From positions 620,001-684,000 of the forward strand of contig NZ_PJAU01000033.1 of assembly GCF_002836255.1 (NCBI RefSeq): DNA of 64,000 nt. Reading direction: 5' to 3'. Positions 29,074 through 38,424 of this stretch are shown here, piece by piece. Within the stretch, counting starts at the first letter, position 1. The number at the start of each line of letters is the position of its first letter. The notes beneath the pieces are model-generated. The model saw nothing but the letters and a program-made list of their open reading frames with translations, did no database searches and was not told the origin of the DNA. The stretch is from Colwellia sp. 75C3. Its GTDB lineage: Bacteria > Pseudomonadota > Gammaproteobacteria > Enterobacterales > Alteromonadaceae. The position numbers and the translations under genes are program-made.

Positions 29074-29829
29074 ATGCTTAAATATCTATTCAGCTCATTG
29101 CTCTGTATTTACCTGTTATTCACTTCTCAGGCAGTGGCAGAAGAAGCTAAAGTGCGAGTAATGGTTTATGTGTATCACCTACAACCGCCTTTAATTATCG
29201 ATCTAGCAAGCAAACGAGGTTTATATTTTGAGTTCGTGGAACGCTTAAATAAACTAAGTGATAAGTATGAGTTTGAAGTCGCTTATATTCCCAGGAAAAG
29301 AATTGAACGCATGTTAGATAGTCAATCAATGCGCGGTGTTTTACTCGGTGTTAACCCTGTATGGTTCAAAGATAAAGATGAAACTCGCTACTTATGGACT
29401 TCTTCAATCATTAATGATCGAGATGAAATTGTATCCCTTCGAACTAAATCGGTTGAATTTAGTGGACCTGACTCGTTAGCGGGCAAAATTATTGGTGGTG
29501 TTAGGGGATTTTATTATTACGGTATTAATGAATTGGTCTCTGCTAATAGAGCAAATCGTGTTGATACCGTTAGTGAGCCGGATTTACTTACTATGCTAAT
29601 AAAACAGCGCGTTGAAATTGCTATTATAGGTTCATTAACCTTTGACTACATGATTAAAAAGAATAATTGGCAAGAGAAATTTTATTTGTCGAATACTCCT
29701 CACGATATTTTTGAACGAAAAATCCTTATTCCCCTTAATATGAATAATGTCCATCGACACCTTCAAAAACTTACCAGCATTATTAAGCAAGATGAAGCGT
29801 GGAAAGCGAGTATTGTTAGATACCGATAG
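29074..29829 (+). CDS. periplasmic solute-binding-like protein
   Basis: A 251-residue exported protein with a signal peptide (cleavage near QAVAEEA). The layout is that of family-3 solute-binding proteins: VYHLQPPLIID near the start of lobe 1, GLYFEFVERLNKL, and the MLIKQRVEIAIIGSLTFDYM segment near the end. GGAG lies a few bases upstream of the ATG. There is no transporter nearby. It ends seven bases before the convergent histidine kinase gene, so the two 3' ends abut. Sensory and transport roles are equally possible. Confidence 0.7.
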   Translation: MLKYLFSSLLCIYLLFTSQAVAEEAKVRVMVYVYHLQPPLIIDLASKRGLYFEFVERLNKLSDKYEFEVAYIPRKRIERMLDSQSMRGVLLGVNPVWFKDKDETRYLWTSSIINDRDEIVSLRTKSVEFSGPDSLAGKIIGGVRGFYYYGINELVSANRANRVDTVSEPDLLTMLIKQRVEIAIIGSLTFDYMIKKNNWQEKFYLSNTPHDIFERKILIPLNMNNVHRHLQKLTSIIKQDEAWKASIVRYR

Positions 29830-29835
29830 CTTTCT

Positions 29836-31182
29836 TTATTTTACTGGCAACGACATTGTGATTTTTGCACCGTTATCAGTATTCTCTATATTGAATTTTC
29901 CACCATGGTTTCGGGTTATTTCCGCGCATAGTGACAAGCCAATACCTGAACCATGGCTCTTAGTGGTATAAAAAGGCGTTAAAGCGTTATCTAAATTACC
30001 AAATCCGGGTCCATTATCTGTAATTTCAATCACTTGTTCAGTTTTATAAGGCCCCTGTGAACTCTCTTGTGGATAAAAAAGATTCACGTCAATTTCACAG
30101 TGCTCTTTGTCACAAGCTTCTTGCGCATTCTTGAAAATATTAATCAATATTTGAGCCATTTGTTGAATGTCAGCAAAGCATTGCCTGTTGCCTTGAAAAG
30201 TAATAGTACAGGGCTCGGTGATCATGGCTTTAGCCTCATCAAGCACTTCTTTTAAATCAAACCAGCTCGATTTTGGCATGGGCAGATGGCTTAATTGACT
30301 ATATTGCTCAATAAAGCTAAGTAAGCGGTTACTACGCTGTCTGATTCTGCTTAGCACTAAGCGCACTTGATCTTCGTTAAAACTATCATTGCATAATAGC
30401 GTGTCAGCCATTGATGCCATTGGCGTTAAAGAATTACGCAGTTCATGGGCTAATACGCGAATAAGGTTTTGCTGGGTAACGCTTTGCTGCTGATGCAAGG
30501 GCTGTGAAATATCTAAGGCAGAAAAAATATGACATTGCTTTTGTTGAAAGAGGTAGCTGATACTTTGACATTGCCACTGTTGATCAAATTGGCTGTGGCT
30601 TAAGTTACCGTTATTCATAACAAAACCTAAATCTTCAGCATCGGCGCCAATAAGCATAGGTTGTTGGATTTTTTCTTTCATGGCGATATTGCGATAACTT
30701 AGCTGATTATTTTCATCAAATAAGCACACTGGAATAGGCCAAGAATCGAGAATATGGCTGAGTACATTTTCAAGGGTCTGGTTTTGCTGTACTTTGTGCG
30801 CGTTTCCTATAGCTAAAGCAGATATCTCTTGCTGTAATTCAGCCAATAAATTGTCTTGATGTTGGGCTTTAAAGCGCAGGTTGGTTTCACCTTCACGGAT
30901 AACTTGCGTATAGGTAGTTAATTGCATAATGGCCTGTCGCCAAAAATGATAACAACGCCAAGCAAGCCATATCAAAGGGTAAGATAGAAAAAAAATTAAA
31001 GTAGCCGACGCTAATTTACTCCAGCCGATGTTGTAAGTTAATGCTGTAACTAAAGCGAGTATAACCAATACTGTGCTAGCTAAACCTAAGATCAGCCAAT
31101 GTTCATGACTGAGCTTTAGGCTTAACTTTAAATTTAAGGGGGGTGTGGGCTTATTCATATTGTTTAGCCTGTTATTCGGCAT
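29836..31182 (-). CDS. sensor histidine kinase (NtrY-like)
   Basis: A 448-residue membrane kinase. Two hydrophobic segments lie near residues 28-50 and 55-75, with almost no periplasmic loop. A HAMP-like or linker region and a PAS-like domain (about 135-225, starting ILDSWPIPVCLFDENNQLSY) follow. The HisKA motif is HELRNSLTPMASM, and the ATPase domain has NIFKNAQEA, DNGPGFG and GSGIGLSL. It overlaps the response regulator gene upstream by 11 bases. It very likely phosphorylates that regulator and senses an intracellular or membrane signal. The target is presumably the exporter encoded next to it. Confidence 0.9.
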   Translation of the reverse strand: MPNNRLNNMNKPTPPLNLKLSLKLSHEHWLILGLASTVLVILALVTALTYNIGWSKLASATLIFFLSYPLIWLAWRCYHFWRQAIMQLTTYTQVIREGETNLRFKAQHQDNLLAELQQEISALAIGNAHKVQQNQTLENVLSHILDSWPIPVCLFDENNQLSYRNIAMKEKIQQPMLIGADAEDLGFVMNNGNLSHSQFDQQWQCQSISYLFQQKQCHIFSALDISQPLHQQQSVTQQNLIRVLAHELRNSLTPMASMADTLLCNDSFNEDQVRLVLSRIRQRSNRLLSFIEQYSQLSHLPMPKSSWFDLKEVLDEAKAMITEPCTITFQGNRQCFADIQQMAQILINIFKNAQEACDKEHCEIDVNLFYPQESSQGPYKTEQVIEITDNGPGFGNLDNALTPFYTTKSHGSGIGLSLCAEITRNHGGKFNIENTDNGAKITMSLPVK

Positions 31183-32524
31183 GTTGAATAGCGAATTTTT
31201 CTAAACGCCGATAAAGCGCATTACGAGAAATATCGAGTAATTTTGCTGCCTCTATTACTTGACCACCAGATACTGCCATCGCTTTTTCAATCAACTGTTT
31301 TTCTGCATGTTCAAGGGGCTGTAATATTATCGTGTCGTTTGTACTCTCGGTGCTTTCTAGTAAGAGCTGTTGTGCCGTAATTTCATCGCCAGCAGTCAGT
31401 AATACAGCACGTTCAATCATATGACTGAATTCGCGAATATTGCCTGGCCAATTATGTTGATTCAACTTACTTAGGGCACAAGCACTAATCGTTAACGCAT
31501 TTTTACGGTACTTAACACTAAATTTAGTGATAAAGCTTATTGCCAAGGCTTCAATATCTTCAAGTCGTTCACGCAAAGGTGGAATGGTAATAACGAGAGT
31601 ATTTAAACGGTATAATAAGTCTTGGCGAAAAGCTTGTTCACTGACCAATTGGTTTAAATCGGCATTGGTTGCACTAATTAAACGAACATCAGCGACTTGA
31701 GTTTGGCTTGAACCTAAAATTTCATATTGGCCTGTTTCTAAAACGCGTAACAATTTAGGTTGCAGCGTTAGTGGTAGCGAGCCTATTTCATCAAAAAACA
31801 AAGTACCTTTGTCAGCGAGCTGAAAGCGTCCAACGCGATTTTGTTTAGCATCAGTAAATGCACCTTTTTGATGGCCAAAGAGTTCACTTTCAAATAAATT
31901 TTCAGGGATCGCAGCCATGTTTACGGTGATGAGTGGTGCATGCTGGCGTGATGATAATTGATGAATACGCTCAGCAAGCAGTGATTTACCGGTACCATTT
32001 TCACCTAATATTAATATATTGGCATCCGTTGGTGCTATTTGCTCTATCAGGGTTTCAATAGCCTGCATGCTAGGTGATTGGCATACCCAGGTTTTTTTAT
32101 TCTCAGGAGCGAGTAGTTGTCGATAACCTTGATTTTGTTCTTTTACCTGAGAAAAACTTAGTTGTTGTTTTATACTATTTAACAGTTTAAGTTTATTCCA
32201 TGGCTTTTCTATAAAGTCACTAGCTCCTTTTTGTAACCCTTGTACCGCGAGTTCGATTGAGCCCCAAGCAGTCATGAGTATCACTGGGATATTTAACGGT
32301 TGTAACTGTTCTAAAATGGCTAATCCTTCTTGACCACTGGTGGTGTCTCGAGAAAAATTCATATCCAGTAGTACTAAATCGGGCTGCTGTCGGTTACTTT
32401 GAATGATAATTTCTTTAGCGTTAGCGGCTTCAATAATTTGGTAACCTTCGGCGCTTAGTAATAGGTTTAAAGCCAAACGAATATCTTCATCATCATCAGC
32501 AATTAAAATAGTGGCATTTGACAT
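31172..32524 (-). CDS. NtrC-family response regulator
   Basis: A protein of about 450 residues. The receiver domain starts TILIADDDEDIRLAL, with the phospho-acceptor aspartate in LVLLDMNFS. The AAA+ domain has Walker A GENGTGKS and Walker B GTLFFDEIGS; the sigma-54 contact loop reads GAFTDA instead of GAFTGA. A Fis-type helix-turn-helix closes it (EAAKLLDISRNALYRRLEKF). I place the start at 32524 (MSNATILIADD), preceded by GGAA. The frame stays open to 32671, but that extension runs into a repeat element and is not coding. The kinase gene overlaps its end. Confidence 0.9.
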   Translation of the reverse strand: MSNATILIADDDEDIRLALNLLLSAEGYQIIEAANAKEIIIQSNRQQPDLVLLDMNFSRDTTSGQEGLAILEQLQPLNIPVILMTAWGSIELAVQGLQKGASDFIEKPWNKLKLLNSIKQQLSFSQVKEQNQGYRQLLAPENKKTWVCQSPSMQAIETLIEQIAPTDANILILGENGTGKSLLAERIHQLSSRQHAPLITVNMAAIPENLFESELFGHQKGAFTDAKQNRVGRFQLADKGTLFFDEIGSLPLTLQPKLLRVLETGQYEILGSSQTQVADVRLISATNADLNQLVSEQAFRQDLLYRLNTLVITIPPLRERLEDIEALAISFITKFSVKYRKNALTISACALSKLNQHNWPGNIREFSHMIERAVLLTAGDEITAQQLLLESTESTNDTIILQPLEHAEKQLIEKAMAVSGGQVIEAAKLLDISRNALYRRLEKFAIQHAE

Positions 32525-32613
32525 AAGGGTTTCCATAAATATTGAAGGGCTAGCTTTATTCAGATTAAAGCAAAAGAAATAAAAAGGAAACGAGGTCAGT
32601 CGTTTCCTTGGGT

Positions 32614-32881
32614 ATATACCCAAGTAACTTGAAGATGCTAGTTTCAGGATGCCTGCGCTAATCATGTTCAAGACGTCTACTTTTATTAATGGTCATTTCC
32701 TTAAAAAAGGAGATAACGAAGTACATGGTTAGCTCAGACATCCCCGCAGGGCTGGTTTAAAAACGATTTATACAGCGTTATTGATTTCGACAATGGAACG
32801 ACCATTCTCTTCAATCAAAGCCTTGCCTAAATACGTTTTTAATTCCAGCTGAATCCGGCATCTTCATGTTGCTTGGGTATA
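32614..32881. repeat. MITE-like element, copy B (268 bp)
   Basis: The ends TATACCCAAGTAACTTGAAG and CTTCATGTTGCTTGGGTATA are inverted repeats with two mismatches in 24 bases. The interior aligns along its whole length with copy A (251-517) in inverted orientation. Shared blocks include CCCCGCAGGGCTGGTTTA, GCGTTATTGATTTCGACAAT and CCTTGCCTAAA. It lies between the ABC permease gene and the response regulator gene and so splits what looks like one functional unit. At the left end a palindrome CTTGGGTATATACCCAAG spans the boundary. Confidence 0.82.
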
Positions 32882-33007
32882 TATGTTGATCTTAGTATGC
32901 CAATTACTCTAGTGGATTGGCTAGCAATAACGTAATAAAGGCCCTGTTTATCGGGCATTTATTACTTAGCTAACAATTATGCATTCACTATAATATTGCT
33001 TAGGTGA

Positions 33008-35500
33008 TTATTCTGCACGTAGCGCCTGCATAGGATCGCTGCTAATCACTCGCCATGCGGGCATAATTACCGATAAAATAACAATAATGGTCAACGCTGC
33101 ATCTAATAAAGCCATAGCTAACCAGTTAAAATCAGGTAACATCTCTAAGTTTTGTGATACTTGTTGATAACCAAAGACAGAGACAATAAAACCTAATCCC
33201 AAACCTATTACTAACATAGATAACGCATCTTTAAGAATAAAGTTAACTAATCTCGCTTGTTTAGCACCAGTTGCCATACGCACAGCCAGTTCATATTTTC
33301 TATGATTTGTGGTCATTTGTGTTAAACCTGCAACACCAATAGCCGCAAGGAAAAGTGTTAATCCCGTCATGGCGAGCACTATCCACAAGCTAAGACGTTG
33401 GTTTAATGTTTGTCTCTGTTTAATATCGGCTAATGATTCGATGGTTAAGTTAGTTAAACGCGGAAATTGACGTTTAAGCTCGCTTTCTAGCATCACTGGC
33501 GTAATGGTTTTTCCTGTTGGTAACATCACAGTAAATTGCATGGTAGTGCCAGGCCCTACTCGATGAGAGTATACTGAAGGTAAACCTAATGGCTCAGCAA
33601 TACCTGTTTGGCTTAAGGTATTGGCAACTACACCGGTAACAATTGACGGCGGGGTGGAATCATCAGCACTCATTTGAATAGTTTTACCAATAACCTCTTG
33701 GTAGCTTAATGTTGAAAATAAGGTTTTGGCCATATTCTCATCAATAACAATTCTATCTTCATCATTATCAATCTGTGCTTGGCTTACATTTGCGCCCGCT
33801 AGCATAGGAATGTTAAAGGCAGAGAAATAATTTGGACCTAAAGTTTTTATTTGATGAATAACTCGCACACCAGATTCTTCATCAAGAAAGGCATTTACCC
33901 TTAAAGAATCTGATAGTGGGCCATAGTTAGGCACAATCACCTGGCTATCAGGTACTTGTTGTTCTATTAAGTTGGATAAGCCATCAAGTAATTGTTTCGC
34001 TTCGCTCTTGCCATAAGAGTCAAAAGTATTTAACTGGGTAACGTATTCTTCATCGCTAACCGTCATACCTATTTCATAACTATTACCGATATCGTAGCCA
34101 GTGTCTTGATATACCGCTTGATAACTTTGCATAGCGATCATCACCGAGGCAGTAAGTAGAACGGAGGCTATTGATAATTGCAAAACCATTAACACACGGC
34201 TCAACCACTGATTACTTTGTGCTTGAATACCTTTACCACTGCTATTTAAATTATTACCTAACGCCTGTTTATCAATATCAACTAATGCGAGGGAACTAAA
34301 CAGTACACTTAGCGCTAATATGATGGTGATTGAAGCAAGTATGGTGGTGCTATTAATACCAATGTCATCCATCATAGGTAAGCTATCACCGGCAATTAGC
34401 GGTAAACTTCTTATTGCCCAACCGGTCACTAATAAACCGGTTAACGCCGCTAAAATAAAGCTAGGTAGGTTCTCAAGTAATACCAGTAATCTCACTTTTG
34501 TTAGGCTTGCACCTAAGCTTATTTGAATGGCAAACTCTTTAGTTCTGCCTTGGTAATGAGCGATAAATAAATTCAGTAAGTTAAGGGTCGCCATTAATAA
34601 TAGCCCGATAACGGCTGCAAATAAGGCAGTAAGCAGACTTTCAGTTTCACCTAACATATTACTACGATAGCTACTGCTCTTCGCTTCTTTTTTGGTGTTG
34701 GTAATAAAATCCAAAAACATTTGTACTTGTTCACCATCGACATTTCGGGTGACATAATCTTCTAACCAAGCATCAACTTCTGCTTGAGATGGTAACTGTG
34801 CTTGGCCATTTGCAGACTTTAGCAGTAGGTTATCAATCTCATTACTAATATTGCCGACATTATCCGTTTGCGACTTTACTTTGGCTAAACTGGCAATAAA
34901 CCAGACCTGTTGCGGTAAAATTGCTTGGTTACTTTTAATCGCCATAACATCTTCAATGACACCGGCAACGATATAATTTTTATTGGTAATAGTGACTTGT
35001 TTACCGATGACAGATTTAACGCCAGCAAAAGCACTTTGCCAAAAGCTTTGAGAAATCCACACATACTTTTCGGGTGATTCAACAGTGACATTATCACCCA
35101 GTATCAACTGACTGCCTAAAACCGAAAGAATGTTACTTGAAGCATCATAACGGGTAGTCGCAAACGTGGTGTTGTTTACTACAACATCTTGCTCAGAAGG
35201 AGCAATACCCGCCCATTCACCTAAGTCGCTAAAATGTTCACTAAAATCGACTAAGCGATTCATGTTCCAGTAAGAAACACTCAAGGTATCTGACATTTTA
35301 AAGCGATAGTCAAACGTTTGCAGTGAAGCCTCGTTTTTAACCCCTTGTAATGGTTGATACAGCAAGGTTGATGAAATTGAAATAACGCTAAGTACAGCAC
35401 CTAAGGTTAAACCAAGGGTTAATATTAACGGTACACTTAAGCGAGGCAATAAAAATATCCGCGTTATGCCTTGAACTAAGGATTTTTTGAATAAACTCAT
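33008..35500 (-). CDS. ABC transporter permease, MacB/FtsX type
   Basis: An 830-residue permease with two FtsX-type halves. Each half has one N-terminal membrane helix, a MacB-type periplasmic core domain, and three further helices. Helices are near residues 15-40, 285-420, 435-455 and 715-815. The C-terminus (IMPAWRVISSDPMQALRAE) has the classic PAxRAxxxxPxxALR motif. The start overlaps the ATPase stop by four bases. MacB-type exporters use mechanical transmission to move peptides, lipoproteins or toxins out of the periplasm. The substrate is unknown. Confidence 0.9.
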   Translation of the reverse strand: MSLFKKSLVQGITRIFLLPRLSVPLILTLGLTLGAVLSVISISSTLLYQPLQGVKNEASLQTFDYRFKMSDTLSVSYWNMNRLVDFSEHFSDLGEWAGIAPSEQDVVVNNTTFATTRYDASSNILSVLGSQLILGDNVTVESPEKYVWISQSFWQSAFAGVKSVIGKQVTITNKNYIVAGVIEDVMAIKSNQAILPQQVWFIASLAKVKSQTDNVGNISNEIDNLLLKSANGQAQLPSQAEVDAWLEDYVTRNVDGEQVQMFLDFITNTKKEAKSSSYRSNMLGETESLLTALFAAVIGLLLMATLNLLNLFIAHYQGRTKEFAIQISLGASLTKVRLLVLLENLPSFILAALTGLLVTGWAIRSLPLIAGDSLPMMDDIGINSTTILASITIILALSVLFSSLALVDIDKQALGNNLNSSGKGIQAQSNQWLSRVLMVLQLSIASVLLTASVMIAMQSYQAVYQDTGYDIGNSYEIGMTVSDEEYVTQLNTFDSYGKSEAKQLLDGLSNLIEQQVPDSQVIVPNYGPLSDSLRVNAFLDEESGVRVIHQIKTLGPNYFSAFNIPMLAGANVSQAQIDNDEDRIVIDENMAKTLFSTLSYQEVIGKTIQMSADDSTPPSIVTGVVANTLSQTGIAEPLGLPSVYSHRVGPGTTMQFTVMLPTGKTITPVMLESELKRQFPRLTNLTIESLADIKQRQTLNQRLSLWIVLAMTGLTLFLAAIGVAGLTQMTTNHRKYELAVRMATGAKQARLVNFILKDALSMLVIGLGLGFIVSVFGYQQVSQNLEMLPDFNWLAMALLDAALTIIVILSVIMPAWRVISSDPMQALRAE

Positions 35501-36225
35501 GCAACCCCCTGCAATGTCTGTTCATTATGCTCAGCGCTTTGACTCGCGTTGATTTCGGAAACAATTTGACCATCAAGCAACTGAATTTGACGACTAGCGC
35601 AGCGTGAATAACGGCTATCATGGGTAACCATGACAATGGTTGAGCCGTTTTTGTTCAGTTGTTCTAACAATGACATGACTTGGTCGCCGTTTTTACTATC
35701 TAAGTTACCTGTCGGCTCATCAACTAATATCAAGTCAGGCTTGCCTACTAGAGCGCGAGCAATGGCAATACGTTGTTGCTGACCACCAGAAAGCTGATTA
35801 GGTCGGTAGTGTTGTCTATGTAGCATATCAACTTGTGTTAATACCGTTTCAACTCTGCTTTTAATCTCGCTTTTAGCACAGCCTCTGTGCTCGAGTGGTA
35901 ATGCAACGTTTTCAAACACAGTTAAATTGTCTATTAAGTTGAACGATTGAAATACATAACCAATATGCTCATTACGAATTTGGGTGCGTTGGTCAACCTT
36001 TAAACCCGTGGTAGCAATGTTAGCCAGTTGATATTCGCCTTCACTGGCTGAGTCCATTAAGCCCATAATGGATAATAAAGTCGATTTACCACAACCAGAA
36101 GGACCCGTAATTGCAACAAATTCGCCTTGGTTTATTTCTAAACTAACACCTTGTAGGGCATGAGTTTCTATTTGTTGACCGTCGTAACGCTTGTGGATGT
36201 TTGACATGGTAACTATATTTTTCAT
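35497..36225 (-). CDS. ABC transporter ATP-binding protein, MacB/LolD type
   Basis: A 242-residue nucleotide-binding protein for the adjacent permease. Walker A is GPSGCGKST, the signature motif LSGGQQQRIAIARAL, and Walker B LILVDEPTGNLD, which together with GNLDS mark the MacB/LolD/FtsE group. AAGGAAA precedes the ATG at 36225. It lies between the fusion-protein gene and the permease gene, 73 bases after the former, and is translationally coupled to the permease. Confidence 0.95.
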   Translation of the reverse strand: MKNIVTMSNIHKRYDGQQIETHALQGVSLEINQGEFVAITGPSGCGKSTLLSIMGLMDSASEGEYQLANIATTGLKVDQRTQIRNEHIGYVFQSFNLIDNLTVFENVALPLEHRGCAKSEIKSRVETVLTQVDMLHRQHYRPNQLSGGQQQRIAIARALVGKPDLILVDEPTGNLDSKNGDQVMSLLEQLNKNGSTIVMVTHDSRYSRCASRQIQLLDGQIVSEINASQSAEHNEQTLQGVA

Positions 36226-36298
36226 GTTGTTTTCCTTAATTTGTTTAGCTGCGGCACTATAATTTAGTGCTGAGAATTATTTTTTTTATTCGGTTTTA

Positions 36299-37537
36299 TT
36301 ATTCGATAATCAAAAGTTGTGGGTATTTATTGTATTGTTGGGTATCACTACTGACTATCTGCTCGCCAGGTTGTAACCCTGCAGTGATAATTAATTTATT
36401 TTTTGATAATTCGCCAAAGGTGACTTCTCTTTGGATTAATGCGTTGTTAGTGTCGCGGACAAACAGACTTTGCTTGCTACGTGGTCTAAAGCCAGGTACT
36501 TGATCTATGTAGCTAATGCCTTGCTGGTGTTGAATAAATACTTGTGCTGATATTGATAACGCTGGGCGAGCATTGGAAGTTAATACTTCATCAATAACAG
36601 CTTCAGCAAGCACTGAACCGTTGCTAACAACACTTTCAATACGTGTGATGTGGGCTTTGATAATGCCTTTTTGCGTATCAATTAAAACAGGAGCGTTGAT
36701 GTCTATTTGATCGGCTTGGTTTTGCGGTAACCGTAAACGGGCTATTAGTTCTTCATCACTACCTACTTTGGCTAATGACTCTCCAAGCTGAACACTTTGA
36801 CCTAATTCAATCTCTAAGGTTTGCAGTGAACCGTTAATGCCTGCTTTTACCTTCATGTCGTCAAGTTGCTGTTCAAGTAAGCTAACTTGCGCGCGTTGTT
36901 GTGTGATGGTGATATCGCGCTGAGTAAGTTGATAGCCTTGCATCTCGATAAACTGTTTGTATTTTTTATTTTCAAAACCAAGCTTTCTACTTTCTTGTTT
37001 AACGGCTAACTTGGCGCGTTGTAACTCTATTTTTGAAGAAACCCCCAAATCCATCAGGTTTTTATTTACCGATAATTCAAGCTGTGCTTTTTCAATTTCA
37101 GCTTCAATGTCTGCAATGCGACCTTGATAATTTAAACGTTCACTTTGTTGTTCGTACTTAAAGGCTTCTCTTTGCGCTAACTGTTGAGCAAGTTGGCCAT
37201 TGGCTGCATTTACTTCTTGTACTAACTTAGGGTTTGATAAGTGTAAAATGACGGTGTCAGGCGTTACTTTAGTGCCAGGGCGAACTAAAATCTCAGACAC
37301 TTTGCCTAATGCCGGCGCTGTTAATAAGCGCTCTTTTGCTGAAGCGAATTCGCCATAGGCATTTGCATAAATATCTAAGTCGCCTTGAACTACCGTTTGA
37401 AAGCTTAATTGGCTTAAAGCAATAGATTTTGTTGCTTTACCACTGACGCTATAACCGGCATAACCCATTAAGAGGGTAAAGCTGGTGATAGCAGCCCACT
37501 TTTTCCACGGTTGTTTTTTAGTTAGTGCAATTTTCAT
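36299..37537 (-). CDS. periplasmic adaptor (HlyD/MacA-like) of the ABC exporter
   Basis: A 412-residue membrane-fusion protein. It has one N-terminal membrane helix (about 13-32), a split lipoyl domain (first half ending SEILVRPGTKV, second half near KAGINGSLQTLEIELGQSV), and a long coiled-coil hairpin between residues about 105 and 215. A beta-barrel and membrane-proximal region follows. It would connect the inner-membrane permease to an outer-membrane channel such as TolC, not encoded here. It is the first gene of the exporter unit, with regulator and kinase genes downstream on the same strand. Confidence 0.9.
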   Translation of the reverse strand: MKIALTKKQPWKKWAAITSFTLLMGYAGYSVSGKATKSIALSQLSFQTVVQGDLDIYANAYGEFASAKERLLTAPALGKVSEILVRPGTKVTPDTVILHLSNPKLVQEVNAANGQLAQQLAQREAFKYEQQSERLNYQGRIADIEAEIEKAQLELSVNKNLMDLGVSSKIELQRAKLAVKQESRKLGFENKKYKQFIEMQGYQLTQRDITITQQRAQVSLLEQQLDDMKVKAGINGSLQTLEIELGQSVQLGESLAKVGSDEELIARLRLPQNQADQIDINAPVLIDTQKGIIKAHITRIESVVSNGSVLAEAVIDEVLTSNARPALSISAQVFIQHQQGISYIDQVPGFRPRSKQSLFVRDTNNALIQREVTFGELSKNKLIITAGLQPGEQIVSSDTQQYNKYPQLLIIE

Positions 37538-37960
37538 AAATGTTCACTGTTATTTATACTTGATGACAGAAGTAATGAAACAATCATGCCAATATATTAA
37601 TACTCATAAAATCAATATGTTGGTGTCTTAGTTGTTTTAATTAAGTAAAAGTCTGTTCGATTTTAAAAGTTAAATGTTCGAAAGTGATTTTTACGCTGGT
37701 TTTATGGAAGGCTGTTATAGCAAGTTATCTCTGACGGATAATTGTCTATTTATGAAAGCCTTAATAATGCTCTTTGTAAGGCGGTGTAATGTTATCTTTT
37801 TACTAGATGAAGTAACGTTACTTCAATGATATTGAGCGAACAAGCTGAAGTTTTGCTGCAACACGGTTATGATATGAGACACTGGAAATAGCGATTAAAA
37901 TTGCACTTAAGTTAGGTTTAACGAGCAATTTTATTGGTTATAAGATGAAGAGCATAAAAT
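37538..37960. other. divergent intergenic region of the exporter operon
   Basis: No gene is evident. It should contain the exporter promoter on the minus strand and that of the 37961 gene on the plus strand; I found no clear -24/-12 pair. An 18-bp perfect palindrome lies at 37808-37825. A 21-codon frame starting at 37827 lacks a ribosome-binding site. Confidence 0.4.
37808..37825. promoter_or_regulatory. 18-bp perfect palindrome, candidate operator
   Basis: TGAAGTAACGTTACTTCA is a perfect palindrome with no spacer. It lies about 270 bases upstream of the exporter operon and 136 bases upstream of the gene at 37961. Its size and symmetry suit a dimeric repressor or activator, but it is unassigned. 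Confidence 0.45.
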
Positions 37961-38389
37961 ATGACCGAAACGCTACCGATAACGATAAAAGTAAATAACG
38001 ATTTATTCGATAAATTTTCCAAATTAAAATCCGTAAGCAATAAACTTGAAGCACAATTCAACTTTCAAACGCTAACGGCTAATTGGTATGGCGATGAAGA
38101 TGATATTTTAATTATTCAATTATGCTTAGAAACACCAGAAAGTTTCAAACAACGCCAAGAAGAACTAGAGCAGTTATCGCCAAGTGAAGTGAGTATTAGT
38201 CATTTCTCTGATGATGTTGTTAGTTGTTTTAATAAAGACGAACAACAATTACTTTGCACCATAGCAATTACCAGCTCAGAGTTGGATTTATTAGTATTAC
38301 AACCGAAATTATTAGCAGGGTTCATAGAAGCAAAGTTGCGTAAAGTACTTAACCTAATTGCACAACAGCAATCTTTGGCAAGTATTTAA
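37961..38389 (+). CDS. conserved-looking protein of unknown function
   Basis: I do not recognise this 142-residue protein. It has no signal peptide or membrane segment and is acidic. The sequence alternates predicted beta strands and helices (PITIKVNNDLF, DDILIIQLCLETPES, then a C-terminal helix LAGFIEAKLRKVLNLIAQQQ). Normal codon use and its position 35 bases ahead of rsuA suggest a real gene co-transcribed with rsuA. Confidence 0.65.
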   Translation: MTETLPITIKVNNDLFDKFSKLKSVSNKLEAQFNFQTLTANWYGDEDDILIIQLCLETPESFKQRQEELEQLSPSEVSISHFSDDVVSCFNKDEQQLLCTIAITSSELDLLVLQPKLLAGFIEAKLRKVLNLIAQQQSLASI

Positions 38390-38424
38390 CTTCTAACGGC
38401 GTTGTTTAAAGGTAATGAAAAGTA

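Noticed and set aside
32525..32671. 49-residue N-terminal extension of the NtrC-type regulator
   Set aside because: It is encoded by the end of a repeat element, and the receiver domain starts normally at 32524.
37827..37892. 21-codon frame beside the 18-bp palindrome
   Set aside because: There is no ribosome-binding site and the length is no more than chance would give.
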